From positions 163,970 through 227,969 of the forward strand of contig JBNRMV010000008.1 in assembly GCA_050309775.1 (NCBI GenBank): 64,000 bases of DNA, in the 5' to 3' direction. Source of the DNA: DTU072 sp050309775 (GTDB taxonomy: Bacteria > Bacillota > Clostridia > Christensenellales > DTU072). Positions 27,287-35,409 of the stretch are shown here, one piece after another (within the stretch, counting starts at the first letter, position 1; each line of letters begins with the position of its first letter). A model generated the notes under the pieces. That model had not been told where the DNA came from. It searched no databases and was given only the letters and a program-made list of their open reading frames with translations. Both the position numbers and the translations under genes were made by a program.

Positions 27287-27955
27287 ATGAAAATAGCAGG
27301 CTATAACCCAAACTCTTTTGTAGACTATCCCGGCCACATTGCCGCCGTAATTTTTTTCGGCGGTTGCAACTTTGATTGTTGGTTTTGTCATAACAGGTGG
27401 CTGCTGAATGTCGATGCGCTTATGGACAAGGATGAGGCGCTGAGAAGAATAGCCGACAAAAAGACCTTTTTGGATGCTGTGGTGCTGTCAGGGGGAGAGC
27501 CGACGCTTGAAGATACCGACGACCTTATTGCGCTTGCCAAGAGCATAAAAGACATGGGGCTTAAAGTCAAACTTGACACCAACGGCACAAACAGCCATAA
27601 ACTTGAAGCAATGTTACCTTATGTCGATTATGTTGCCATGGACATAAAAGCGCCGCTGTCAAAATACCGTCAAATCACCTGCGTAGACGATGCCGAGCTG
27701 TTTTCCATAAAACACAGCATAGAACTTTTGAAAAACACAGAGGTGGACAACGAATTCCGTACAACCGTCATACCTACTCTGAGCATGGAAGATATCATGG
27801 AGATTGCGCAAACGCTGAAAGGCTGCAAGCACTATTATTTGCAGCAGTATGTGCCTGTCGAGGGCAGCGACATACCTCCTTTAACGCCCAAAACACTGCG
27901 CAGCATTGCCGAGGAGGTCAACAAAGTGATGCCTTGCGAAATAAGAGGGCTATAA
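27287..27955 (+). CDS. nrdG: Anaerobic ribonucleotide reductase activating protein, long form (radical SAM)
   Basis: 222 residues. Radical-SAM iron-sulfur motif CxxxCxxC in CNFDCWFCHN, SAM-binding VVLSGGEPTLE and partner segment VDYVAMDIKAP. It belongs to the longer NrdG type (about 220-230 residues) and should generate the glycyl radical on NrdD1. The upstream ATG at 27278 is only one base from the GGAG; the chosen ATG is ten bases from it and begins the conserved MKIAGYNPNSFVDYPG. It is co-transcribed with nrdD1 across a strong hairpin. Confidence 0.93.
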   Translation: MKIAGYNPNSFVDYPGHIAAVIFFGGCNFDCWFCHNRWLLNVDALMDKDEALRRIADKKTFLDAVVLSGGEPTLEDTDDLIALAKSIKDMGLKVKLDTNGTNSHKLEAMLPYVDYVAMDIKAPLSKYRQITCVDDAELFSIKHSIELLKNTEVDNEFRTTVIPTLSMEDIMEIAQTLKGCKHYYLQQYVPVEGSDIPPLTPKTLRSIAEEVNKVMPCEIRGL

Positions 27956-27988
27956 TCGGCGGAAATTTCTTCGGTGGCATGTGAATTC

Positions 27989-28016
27989 TTGACTTAACAG
28001 ACAAATAAAGTATAAT
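27989..28016 (+). promoter_or_regulatory. Promoter of aroQ with no room for a leader
   Basis: TTGACT, 16 bases, TATAAT, then only six bases before the aroQ ATG. Transcription would start at or beside the initiation codon. Confidence 0.6.
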
Positions 28017-28022
28017 AAAGCT

Positions 28023-28445
28023 ATGAACATATTGGTGATAAACGGACCCAACTTGAATATGTTGGGCAAAAGGCAGCCCGAATTATACGGCTCCCAGACG
28101 CTGGAAGAAATAAACGATTTTTTGCGGCGCAGCTATGATACGGATTTTGAGTTTTTTCAAAGCAATCACGAGGGCGACATTGTTGACAAAATCCAACAGA
28201 CAAATGCCGAGGGCGTCATCATAAATGCCGGCGCCTTTACCCATTATTCCATTGCCATTCGGGACGCCATTTTGTCAAGAGACATTACTTTTGTGGAAGT
28301 GCATCTTACAGACCCCAAAAAAAGAGAGGCTTTTCGCCATATATCGCTGATTGAAGATGTGTGCGCCGCGACCTTTTCGGGAAAGAAAGCGCAAAGTTAT
28401 GCCGAGGCGGCAGAATTTTTATTAAAGGTAGGAGCAAAAAAATGA
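28023..28445 (+). CDS. aroQ: Type II 3-dehydroquinate dehydratase
   Basis: 140 residues, normal length. It has the family start ILVINGPNLNMLGKRQPELYG with the catalytic Arg and Tyr, FFQSNHEGDIVD, NAGAFTHYSIAIRDA and EVHLTDP. It converts 3-dehydroquinate to 3-dehydroshikimate in the shikimate pathway. No ribosome binding site is visible and the -10 box is six bases upstream, so translation may begin on a leaderless mRNA. Its TGA overlaps the next ATG (ATGA). Confidence 0.95.
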   Translation: MNILVINGPNLNMLGKRQPELYGSQTLEEINDFLRRSYDTDFEFFQSNHEGDIVDKIQQTNAEGVIINAGAFTHYSIAIRDAILSRDITFVEVHLTDPKKREAFRHISLIEDVCAATFSGKKAQSYAEAAEFLLKVGAKK

Positions 28446-29266
28446 CTTTTGACATAGAACTTGTAGGAAAAGTCGGTTCGATGGCGCTCATAAATGCGCA
28501 ACACGATGACATAGATTACAACATAATTGCCAGAATCAGCCGTTATCTGAAACCCGGCTACATTTGGGTGACTTCGGGCGCCACCGAGATAGGCAGACTT
28601 GATTATATCAAAAGGACGGGAACAGAACTGTCGGGCGACCAAAACACCGTAAAGGCCGATTATTCTGCGCAAGGTCAGTCGATACTCATGCAAAATTACC
28701 GCCAGTTTGCCGACAGCCGCTATAGCCTGCGGCAATTCCTTGTCGAGCATCAGCATTTCAACGACAAGGACAAGTGCGAGTATCTAAAGCGCGCGTTGCT
28801 GCGTTGCCCGTTGCAAGGTGCAATTCCCATAATAAATTACAATGACCCCGTAAACGACGAAGAAAACCGCAAGCTGGAAATTCAGGCGCTAAGAAAAGCC
28901 AAGGATAAGGTTGTGGAATGCATAGACAATGACGAGACCGCAAGCCAGATTGCCTGCATTGTCAAGCCCAAATATTTGTTGTTGCTGACGGGAGTTGACG
29001 GCATTCTTACGGACATAAACAACAAGAACTCCCTTGTAACGGAAATAGCCGGCGCCACCACCGCCGAACTTTTACAAAACATAGAGTATTATCAGAATTT
29101 TTGTGACGGAGCCAGCCGCAAGGGCGCGAACGGCGCCAGAGCAAAACTTGAATATATCAAGGAGCCTATCAAACAAGGCACCACCGCCATAATTGCAAAC
29201 AGCAAGTACAGAATTCCCGACATTCTGAACGGAACGGCGCCGAGGACAATAATTATGACAAAATAG
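28442..29266 (+). CDS. Amino-acid-kinase family protein (glutamate 5-kinase / uridylate kinase fold)
   Basis: 274 residues, translationally coupled to aroQ by an ATGA overlap, with GGAG eight bases upstream. Amino-acid-kinase features: GKVGSMALINA, WVTSGATEIGR, IINYNDPVN, DNDETASQIA and LLLTGVDGILTD, ending with KGANGARAKLEYIK. The closest pattern is glutamate 5-kinase without a PUA domain, but the nucleotide loop differs from typical ProB and no proA is adjacent. Phosphotransfer to a carboxylate or nucleotide is expected; the substrate is uncertain. Confidence 0.72.
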   Translation: MTFDIELVGKVGSMALINAQHDDIDYNIIARISRYLKPGYIWVTSGATEIGRLDYIKRTGTELSGDQNTVKADYSAQGQSILMQNYRQFADSRYSLRQFLVEHQHFNDKDKCEYLKRALLRCPLQGAIPIINYNDPVNDEENRKLEIQALRKAKDKVVECIDNDETASQIACIVKPKYLLLLTGVDGILTDINNKNSLVTEIAGATTAELLQNIEYYQNFCDGASRKGANGARAKLEYIKEPIKQGTTAIIANSKYRIPDILNGTAPRTIIMTK

Positions 29267-29295
29267 CGCTAAGTTATTACGAGCGTAATTGTCTT

Positions 29296-29321
29296 TCCCC
29301 GGCGGTGTCCGGGGATTTTTT
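29296..29321 (+). terminator. Intrinsic terminator after the amino-acid kinase gene
   Basis: Stem TCCCCGG / CCGGGGA with a six-base loop and a six-T tract. Confidence 0.9.
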
Positions 29322-29396
29322 ATCCGCATTAAAAAGGCGCTGTTTACATACTATACGACAAGAGAATTTTGCATCAAGATACATACAAAAAACATA

Positions 29397-29450
29397 TTGA
29401 CATACTATATATAGTATGGTATAATAAATTGACATACAATATATAGGGTT
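29397..29450 (+). promoter_or_regulatory. nrdD2 promoter with tandem NrdR boxes
   Basis: Perfect sigma-A promoter TTGACA (29397)-17-TATAAT (29420). NrdR box 1 is a perfect 18-bp palindrome, CATACTATATATAGTATG, filling the spacer. Box 2 (29433-29450, CATACAATATATAGGGTT) covers the start region, with box centres 32 bp apart. Occupancy of both boxes would block RNA polymerase. Confidence 0.85.
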
Positions 29451-29468
29451 TTAATAAGAGGTGACAAA

Positions 29469-31781
29469 ATGATTCAAGTAATAAAAAGAGACGGCAGAAA
29501 AGTAGATTATGACATACGAAAAATAGAACTTGCCATAGCCAAGGCAATGAATGCCTGCGGACATACTTCGGTTGCCGAAAGCAAGAATCTTGCGGCAAAA
29601 GCCGAAGAACTTATACTTAAGGATTTCGCCGACAAAAACCCTACGGTAGAGGACATTCAGGATGTTGTGGAGACCGTACTTATGCGCAGCGGTTATGCGC
29701 TGGTGGCAAAAAAGTATATTTTGTACCGCGCCGAACGCACCAAAGCAAGGGAAATAAATTCCCGTCTAATGAAGATATATGACGAGCTGACCTTTGCCGA
29801 TGCCGATGACAGCGACATAAAAAGAGACAATGCCAACATAGACGGCGATACGGCTATGGGCGTTATGCTGAAATACGGCTCCGAGGGTGCCAAAGACTAT
29901 TACGAAAAATGCATTTTATCCAAAGAGCAGAGCAAGGCGCATAAGGACGGCGACATTCATATCCACGATATGGACTTCTATACTTTGACGACAACCTGTT
30001 GCCAAATAGATTTGAAAAAGCTGTTCAAGGGCGGTTTCTCCACCGGGCATGGTTTTTTGCGCGAACCCAACGACATTCAGAGTTATGCGGCGCTGGCTTG
30101 TATTGCTATCCAAAGCAACCAGAACGACCAGCACGGCGGACAAAGCATACCCAACTTTGATTATGGGCTTGCCGAGGGCGTAACAAAAACTTACAAAAGG
30201 CTTTACCGTGCCAACTTTCTCAAAGCGCTGAAGATTATTCAGCCCAAAACACTCCTTACTGCAGACGACATAAAAAGCCTGTTTAACAACATGGAGGAGC
30301 AGTCAGGGCTATTCCCCAAATTGGAGGACAGCGCAGACTTTGAGAACGCCGTAAAAACACAGTTCAAAGAACTTTTGGATGCTGAAACAATCGAAAAGAT
30401 TTTGCCCTTTGCAAAGGAGTTTGCCGTTTCTGAAACCGAAAGAGCGGTTTTTCAGGCTATGGAAGCCTTGGTGCATAATCTGAACACCATGCACTCAAGA
30501 GCAGGAGCGCAAACACCATTTTCTTCAATAAACTATGGACTTGACACCTCTCCCGAGGGCAGAATGGTGATACGCAACATATTGCTTGCTTTGGAAGCAG
30601 GGTTGGGCTTTGGCGAGACTCCGATATTCCCCATACACATCTTCAGAGTAAAGGAAGGCATTAACTACAATGAGGGCGACAAGAATTATGATTTGTTCAA
30701 GCTGGCAATAAGAGTCAGCGCCAAAAGATTGTTCCCCAACTTTTCTTTTATTGACGCTCCGTTTAATTTGAAATATTACAAAGAAGGACAACCGGAAACC
30801 GAAGCATCATATATGGGCTGCCGAACAAGAGTTTTGGGCAATGTGTATGACCCGGAGAACGAAATCAGTTTCGGCAGGGGCAACCTTAGCTTTACTTCAA
30901 TAAATTTGCCTAGAATAGCCATAAAGAGCAATGGCAGCGTCGAATGGTTTTTTGAGGAACTGCAAAGAAAAATGGATTTGTGCATAAAACAGTTGCTTGA
31001 CCGCTTTGCCATACAATGCTCAAAAAAGGTAAAGAACTTTCCCTTCCTAATGGGACAGGGCGTGTGGCTGGATTCAGAAAAACTCGGGCACAACGACAGC
31101 ATAGCAGAAGTGCTTAAGCATGGCACATTATCGGTTGGGTTCATAGGACTTGCCGAAGCGCTGGTTGCTTTGACGGGCAAGCATCACGGTGAAAGTCAGG
31201 AGTCACGCAATCTTGGACTGGAAATAGTCAGCTTTATGCGCAAGTACCTTGACGACAAGGCCGCCGAAACCAAACTGAATTTTTCATTGCTGGCAACGCC
31301 TGCCGAAGGGTTGAGCGGCAGATTTGTCAGAATAGACAAGCAAAAGTTTGGCGAAATCCCCGGGGTCACCGACAGAGAGTATTACACAAACAGCTTTCAT
31401 GTGCCGGTGTACTTCCCAATAAGCGCCTATGAAAAAATTCAAATAGAAGCGCCTTATCACGAATTGACAAATGCCGGGCATATCACTTATGTTGAGCTTG
31501 ACGGCGACGCATCGACAAATCTTGAGGCCTTTGAAAAAATCATAAGAACGATGAAAGAAAGCGGTATTGGTTATGGTTCAATAAACCATCCTGTTGACCG
31601 TGACCCGGTGTGCGGTTATAGCGGCATAATAGGCGAAACCTGTCCGAAATGCAACAGAACTGAAGATGACAGACATTTTGAGAGAATAAGGCGCATAACT
31701 GGCTATCTGGTGGGTACGCTTGAGCGCTTTAACAATGCCAAGAGGGCAGAGGAAAGGGATAGGGTGAAACACAATGTCTGA
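29469..31781 (+). CDS. nrdD: Anaerobic ribonucleoside-triphosphate reductase (class III), copy 2
   Basis: 770 residues. ATP-cone at the N-terminus (IKRDGRKVDYDIRKIE), two-turn core with ASYMGCRTRVLGN as in formate-dependent NrdD enzymes, zinc-binding CGYSGIIGETCPKCN and glycyl radical G745 in RRITGYLVG. It shares function with copy 1 but is longer and clearly diverged. GAGGTG precedes the ATG. Its end overlaps nrdG2 by eight bases, so the pair is translated together. Confidence 0.96.
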   Translation: MIQVIKRDGRKVDYDIRKIELAIAKAMNACGHTSVAESKNLAAKAEELILKDFADKNPTVEDIQDVVETVLMRSGYALVAKKYILYRAERTKAREINSRLMKIYDELTFADADDSDIKRDNANIDGDTAMGVMLKYGSEGAKDYYEKCILSKEQSKAHKDGDIHIHDMDFYTLTTTCCQIDLKKLFKGGFSTGHGFLREPNDIQSYAALACIAIQSNQNDQHGGQSIPNFDYGLAEGVTKTYKRLYRANFLKALKIIQPKTLLTADDIKSLFNNMEEQSGLFPKLEDSADFENAVKTQFKELLDAETIEKILPFAKEFAVSETERAVFQAMEALVHNLNTMHSRAGAQTPFSSINYGLDTSPEGRMVIRNILLALEAGLGFGETPIFPIHIFRVKEGINYNEGDKNYDLFKLAIRVSAKRLFPNFSFIDAPFNLKYYKEGQPETEASYMGCRTRVLGNVYDPENEISFGRGNLSFTSINLPRIAIKSNGSVEWFFEELQRKMDLCIKQLLDRFAIQCSKKVKNFPFLMGQGVWLDSEKLGHNDSIAEVLKHGTLSVGFIGLAEALVALTGKHHGESQESRNLGLEIVSFMRKYLDDKAAETKLNFSLLATPAEGLSGRFVRIDKQKFGEIPGVTDREYYTNSFHVPVYFPISAYEKIQIEAPYHELTNAGHITYVELDGDASTNLEAFEKIIRTMKESGIGYGSINHPVDRDPVCGYSGIIGETCPKCNRTEDDRHFERIRRITGYLVGTLERFNNAKRAEERDRVKHNV

Positions 31782-32283
31782 AACTCTACGCCTTGCAGGA
31801 ATAGTAAATGATTCCATTACGGACGGGCCTGGATTGCGGCTGGCGGTATTTTTGCAAGGCTGCCCTAGACGGTGCAAAGGCTGCCACAATCCCACGGCAT
31901 TGTCCTTTGAGGGTGGCTATGAATGCGCCGATGAAGAAATATTGTCGATGATAAAAAAGAATGTATTGCTTTCAGGCGTTACGCTGACGGGCGGTGAGCC
32001 TTTTTGCCAGGCAGAAAAACTTGTGCCATTGGCAAAAAAAATAAAAGAAATGGGGCTGGAGCTTGCAATCTATACGGGCTATACTTTTGAGGAAGTGCTG
32101 GCCGACGAAAAAATGGCGGCGCTTGCCGTGCTGGCCGATGTCATAATAGACGGTGAATTTGTGCTTGAACAAAGGGATTTGTCGCAAAAATTCAAAGGCT
32201 CAAAAAATCAAAGAATAATAAATGTCCAAGAGAGTCTGGAGAACAAAAAAACAACGCTTTGTATATCTGAAAGATGGAATTAA
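31774..32283 (+). CDS. nrdG: Anaerobic ribonucleotide reductase activating protein, short form (radical SAM)
   Basis: 169 residues, the classical NrdG size. Iron-sulfur motif in GCPRRCKGCHN, TLTGGEPFCQ for SAM binding and DVIIDGEFV. It activates the partner NrdD2 by forming its glycyl radical. It overlaps nrdD2 and is the last gene of that operon; the esterase gene converges on it six bases later. Confidence 0.95.
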   Translation: MSETLRLAGIVNDSITDGPGLRLAVFLQGCPRRCKGCHNPTALSFEGGYECADEEILSMIKKNVLLSGVTLTGGEPFCQAEKLVPLAKKIKEMGLELAIYTGYTFEEVLADEKMAALAVLADVIIDGEFVLEQRDLSQKFKGSKNQRIINVQESLENKKTTLCISERWN

Positions 32284-32288
32284 GCAAC

Positions 32289-33452
32289 CTAAAAGTGTTC
32301 TTTTATGAAACTGCCAACCTCAGTCCATGCCGCGCGGCTTTCTTTTAGTAAGTTGCCTCCAAGCTGAAAAACATGGAACATTCCGTCATATCTTGTCAAA
32401 GTCGCATCTACTCCGGCAGAGGCGGCTTTTTCGTATACCGTGACGGAATCGCTTTCAAGTATTTCGTGCGTGCCTACCTGAATGAGCATGGGCGGAAGAC
32501 CATAAAATTCCCCATACGACGGCGAAAGTCTGGGGTCGTCAAGTTCGTAGCCTTGAGCATATAAGTTATTTGTGCCGTCAAAGTTGTTGACAATGCCGTC
32601 CTTGTTGCCGAATATCGGGTCAAGGTGCTGATTGTTTTTGAAGGAAGCGCCGTTGCCTGCCATATCCGTCCACGGTGACATGAGTATCAGGGCTTTGGGC
32701 AAGGCTTTGTTCTCATCACGCATTTTTTGGACCAGCGCAAGAGCCAGATTGCCTCCGGCGCTGTCACCGGCAATAATTATGTTTTCGGCATTGTAACCGC
32801 GCTCCATTAGCCATTCCCAGGATTTTTCCGCGTCTTCCAAGGCAGCAGGATAGGTGTGTTCGGGGGCGGTGCGGTAGTCAATGGAAACAACGCTGACGCC
32901 GCCGCCAGCTTTTGAATAGCGCAGGGCGTTTTGGCGGTAAACATCAATATATGGTATGGTATATGCTCCGCCGTGAAACTGAAGAATAATTTTGTCGGTC
33001 GATACAGAATCGTCGCTCAGCATTTCAATGGGCAGCCCATCGGCGTCAAACTTACTCAAAGTATAGCCTTTCGGCGCCTTCCATACGGATATATTTGATA
33101 TCAAGTCTCCGCTTTCAGTCAAGATGCCGTAGTCTGCAAGTTTTGGCAGCCTTGTGACTATACGAATGCTCTCCCTTGTGATTACGCCCAAAAAGGAGAC
33201 ATTTTTTTCCGGACGCATGACAGCCATGCTGCCAAAACAAAGGAAAAGCGCAAGTATCCAACATAAAATTTTTGTTATGCCGCGCCAAAAAACAGTTTTT
33301 CTTACGGCTATAAGCAGCGCAACGGACAGCGCTAAGAGAATATAGCTCAACCAGGTGCTGAGCAAAAACATAAGCGCCCCAAGTATGGCGACAACCAACG
33401 CCAATGCTGCGTAAAATAATATTTCCGTAAAGATATATTTGGATTTACTCAA
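32289..33452 (-). CDS. Alpha/beta hydrolase, hormone-sensitive-lipase-like esterase with membrane N-terminus
   Basis: 387 residues. The first about 90 residues hold three hydrophobic helices. The catalytic domain has oxyanion motif LQFHGGAYT, nucleophile GDSAGG, and Asp/His region ending near DGMFHVFQLGG. This is the HSL/family IV esterase type; the membrane N-terminus suggests action on lipophilic esters at the membrane. The start is a TTG with GGGAG upstream. Substrate unknown. Confidence 0.85.
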   Translation of the reverse strand: MSKSKYIFTEILFYAALALVVAILGALMFLLSTWLSYILLALSVALLIAVRKTVFWRGITKILCWILALFLCFGSMAVMRPEKNVSFLGVITRESIRIVTRLPKLADYGILTESGDLISNISVWKAPKGYTLSKFDADGLPIEMLSDDSVSTDKIILQFHGGAYTIPYIDVYRQNALRYSKAGGGVSVVSIDYRTAPEHTYPAALEDAEKSWEWLMERGYNAENIIIAGDSAGGNLALALVQKMRDENKALPKALILMSPWTDMAGNGASFKNNQHLDPIFGNKDGIVNNFDGTNNLYAQGYELDDPRLSPSYGEFYGLPPMLIQVGTHEILESDSVTVYEKAASAGVDATLTRYDGMFHVFQLGGNLLKESRAAWTEVGSFIKEHF

Positions 33453-33540
33453 AACCTGCTCCCTGCGTTATAGTAGTATAAATTATAACACAAAGAATGA
33501 CGCAGTCCAAATATATTACCTTCTATTGAATGAAAAGAAT

Positions 33541-33903
33541 TTAGGTTTTGATATAGATACAGCCGCCTATATTGACGGTTTTTGTCCCAAGGTCAAGCGT
33601 TCCGGAAATGACTTGAGAATCAAGTATCGACCGAAAATGCAGCACTTTGCCCTCTTTGCTGTATACTTCAACGGGAACATTGAATTGAGAATGGTTTTGT
33701 ATGCCGTATTTTGGAATTTTTGCATTCTTAAAATGGGCTTTGCCTTTGCGGTGCGGTATGCTGAAATCCAGCAGCTCAATGGAGCAGGACGGGTCGGAGG
33801 CGCAAATATATGTGCCATAGAACTTTGAGCGCTTGGCACCGCTGAAGACACATGTGACGCAGAGAATTATAACAATGATGATAAAAAGTTTTTTTGCTTT
33901 CAT
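33541..33903 (-). CDS. Small exported protein of unknown function
   Basis: 120 residues. A typical N-terminal signal (KAKKLFIIIVIILCVTCVFSG) is followed by a short beta-rich domain with no family I recognise. Cysteines near residues 15-18 could serve as a lipid attachment site but the lipobox is imperfect. AAGGAG lies six bases before the ATG. It is flanked by the esterase gene downstream and the divergent LysM-CAP gene. Confidence 0.7.
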   Translation of the reverse strand: MKAKKLFIIIVIILCVTCVFSGAKRSKFYGTYICASDPSCSIELLDFSIPHRKGKAHFKNAKIPKYGIQNHSQFNVPVEVYSKEGKVLHFRSILDSQVISGTLDLGTKTVNIGGCIYIKT

Positions 33904-34017
33904 AATTGTCTCCTTAAAACTATTGTGGCATAAAAAATGGTTTTTATGAAAAATCTTTGGTATTTTTTCCCTTATTAAAAATTTTTTTGAGCAAGATACT
34001 ATAACAAAGGTGGATTT

Positions 34018-34671
34018 ATGAAAAAACTAATCATTTCTATTCTATTGATTGCTATGCTATGCTTGAGTATTTTTGCTATCATGCAACTGTCGGCATCGGG
34101 CAATAATGTTATCGTTGAAGCGCAAAGCGCTGTGCATACCGTACAAAAAGGCGACAGCATGTGGAAAATTGCCGTAAGGTATGAAACCGGACTTAGCGAA
34201 ATAATAAAAGCCAATCCGCATATTCAGAATCCTGCTCTGATATATCCGGGTCAGAAGATATATATTCCTGAAACGGCGCCGCTGAAAAGCGTGGAGTCTG
34301 AAATAGTGCGGCTGGTAAATGTTGAGCGCTCAAAGCGCGGTTTGCAGCAATTGACAGTAAACTGGCAGGTTGCAAGGGTGGCAAGAATAAAATCGCAAGA
34401 TATGATAAACAACAATTATTTTGCGCACATATCTCCCGTTTATGGCTCACCGTTCAAAATGCTGGAGTCCTTCCAGCTGCGGTATTCGGCGGCTGCGGAA
34501 AACATTGCGTACGGACAGCGTTCGGCGCAGGAGGTAATGAACTCATGGATGAATTCTCCCGGACACAGGGCAAATATACTTTCGGGCAATGTCACTCAAA
34601 TAGGCGTCGGCGTAGCAAAAAAAGCCAACGGAACTATGTATTTCACACAAATATTCATCAAACCTATTTGA
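34018..34671 (+). CDS. Secreted LysM and CAP-domain (SCP/PR1, YkwD-like) protein
   Basis: 217 residues. Signal sequence (1-about 27), one LysM domain (HTVQKGDSMWKIAVRYETG to YPGQKIYIPE) and a CAP domain (VNVERSKRGLQQL, AHISPVYGSPFKM, NIAYGQ, WMNSPGHRANIL). LysM binds peptidoglycan; bacterial CAP proteins often associate with spores or the cell surface, but their activity is not well established. AAAGGTGG precedes the ATG. Single gene ending at an intrinsic terminator. Confidence 0.9.
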   Translation: MKKLIISILLIAMLCLSIFAIMQLSASGNNVIVEAQSAVHTVQKGDSMWKIAVRYETGLSEIIKANPHIQNPALIYPGQKIYIPETAPLKSVESEIVRLVNVERSKRGLQQLTVNWQVARVARIKSQDMINNNYFAHISPVYGSPFKMLESFQLRYSAAAENIAYGQRSAQEVMNSWMNSPGHRANILSGNVTQIGVGVAKKANGTMYFTQIFIKPI

Positions 34672-34710
34672 TGATAAATAAAGAAAACGGAATAAACCGC
34701 AATGTTATGA

Positions 34711-34737
34711 GAATAGGGTAGTCACCCTATTCTTTTT
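34711..34737 (+). terminator. Intrinsic terminator of the LysM-CAP gene
   Basis: Stem GAATAGGGT / ACCCTATTC with a four-base loop and five T residues. Confidence 0.9.
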
Positions 34738-34750
34738 ATAATTAAAGGAA

Positions 34751-34849
34751 TTAACTGCCGTATTTTGCGTACAGAATTATGCCTATTATGCCAAGCATAA
34801 TGATGCCTACAACCCAGCCCCAAAACTTCCTTTTAATATGCCTCCACAT
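34751..34849 (-). CDS. 32-residue single-helix membrane peptide
   Basis: A short frame encoding MWRHIKRKFWGW followed by a hydrophobic helix rich in Val, Ile, Gly and Leu and ending YAKYGS. The positively charged N-terminus then one helix suggests a membrane peptide with its N-terminus inside. Support comes from AGGAG eleven bases before the ATG and a good promoter (TTGACT-17-TATAGT) upstream on the same strand. No family recognised; it could be a regulatory small protein or a subunit of a membrane complex. Confidence 0.6.
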   Translation of the reverse strand: MWRHIKRKFWGWVVGIIMLGIIGIILYAKYGS

Positions 34850-34887
34850 TTTGCATCTCCTAAAAAACTTTTTATCTGTCTATTTAT

Positions 34888-34916
34888 ACTATATGACATC
34901 TGCGCCATAAAGTCAA
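34888..34916 (-). promoter_or_regulatory. Sigma-A promoter of the 32-residue peptide gene
   Basis: Minus-strand TTGACT, 17 bases, TATAGT, about 40 bases upstream of the small frame. Confidence 0.65.
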
Positions 34917-34953
34917 TATGCCGCTGCGGCTTGCTCTTTAAGATTGGTTGTAA

Positions 34954-34980
34954 CAAAAAAGGCTGTCCGTCAGGGCAGCC
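34954..34980 (-). terminator. Intrinsic terminator overlapping the cupin stop codon
   Basis: Stem GGCTG / CAGCC extended by CC/GG after a mismatch, followed on the minus strand by six T residues; the stop codon lies inside the loop. Confidence 0.75.
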
Positions 34981-35347
34981 TTTCATTTAACTGCGCTTGG
35001 ATTTCTGCTTGTGTCTTAAAAGAGATTTCTTTGGCGGCATTTTCGATTATTTCCGGCGCAAACAGCAGGCACAAAAAGCTGTCTACAACGGCTGATTTTG
35101 CTTGCCCATGAGCATCAAGCGAATTGAACGGAAAAAAATAACCCTTCTTAACTGGTATGTTTTTGCCGTTGTAAAAGGTGATAATGTCATTGTTTTTGAA
35201 ACAAATAAACTCATATTCATCATGACTGTGGTCGCCGGGAGGAAAGGTGGTTTTTAAGTTTGATATAAATACTCTGAACCCGTTATGAAAACAATGCCTT
35301 TTGCCGGAAAAGCAAGTGGAATACTCCTTCGTCCAATCTTTTGACAT
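34970..35347 (-). CDS. Small cupin-like protein
   Basis: 125 residues. The central segment FPPGDHSHDEYEFICF, followed by a GKNIPVKKGYFFPF turn, resembles the sugar- or metal-binding cupin found at the N-terminus of AraC regulators, but no DNA-binding domain is present. It is probably a stand-alone small-molecule-binding cupin. GAGGAG precedes the ATG. The gene ends in its own terminator. Function not assigned. Confidence 0.65.
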   Translation of the reverse strand: MSKDWTKEYSTCFSGKRHCFHNGFRVFISNLKTTFPPGDHSHDEYEFICFKNNDIITFYNGKNIPVKKGYFFPFNSLDAHGQAKSAVVDSFLCLLFAPEIIENAAKEISFKTQAEIQAQLNERLP

Positions 35348-35409
35348 AATTACTCCTCTTTTGTGTTAATAAAGTCTTTACAAAATTTTTTATGTACCCA
35401 ATCGCGCAA

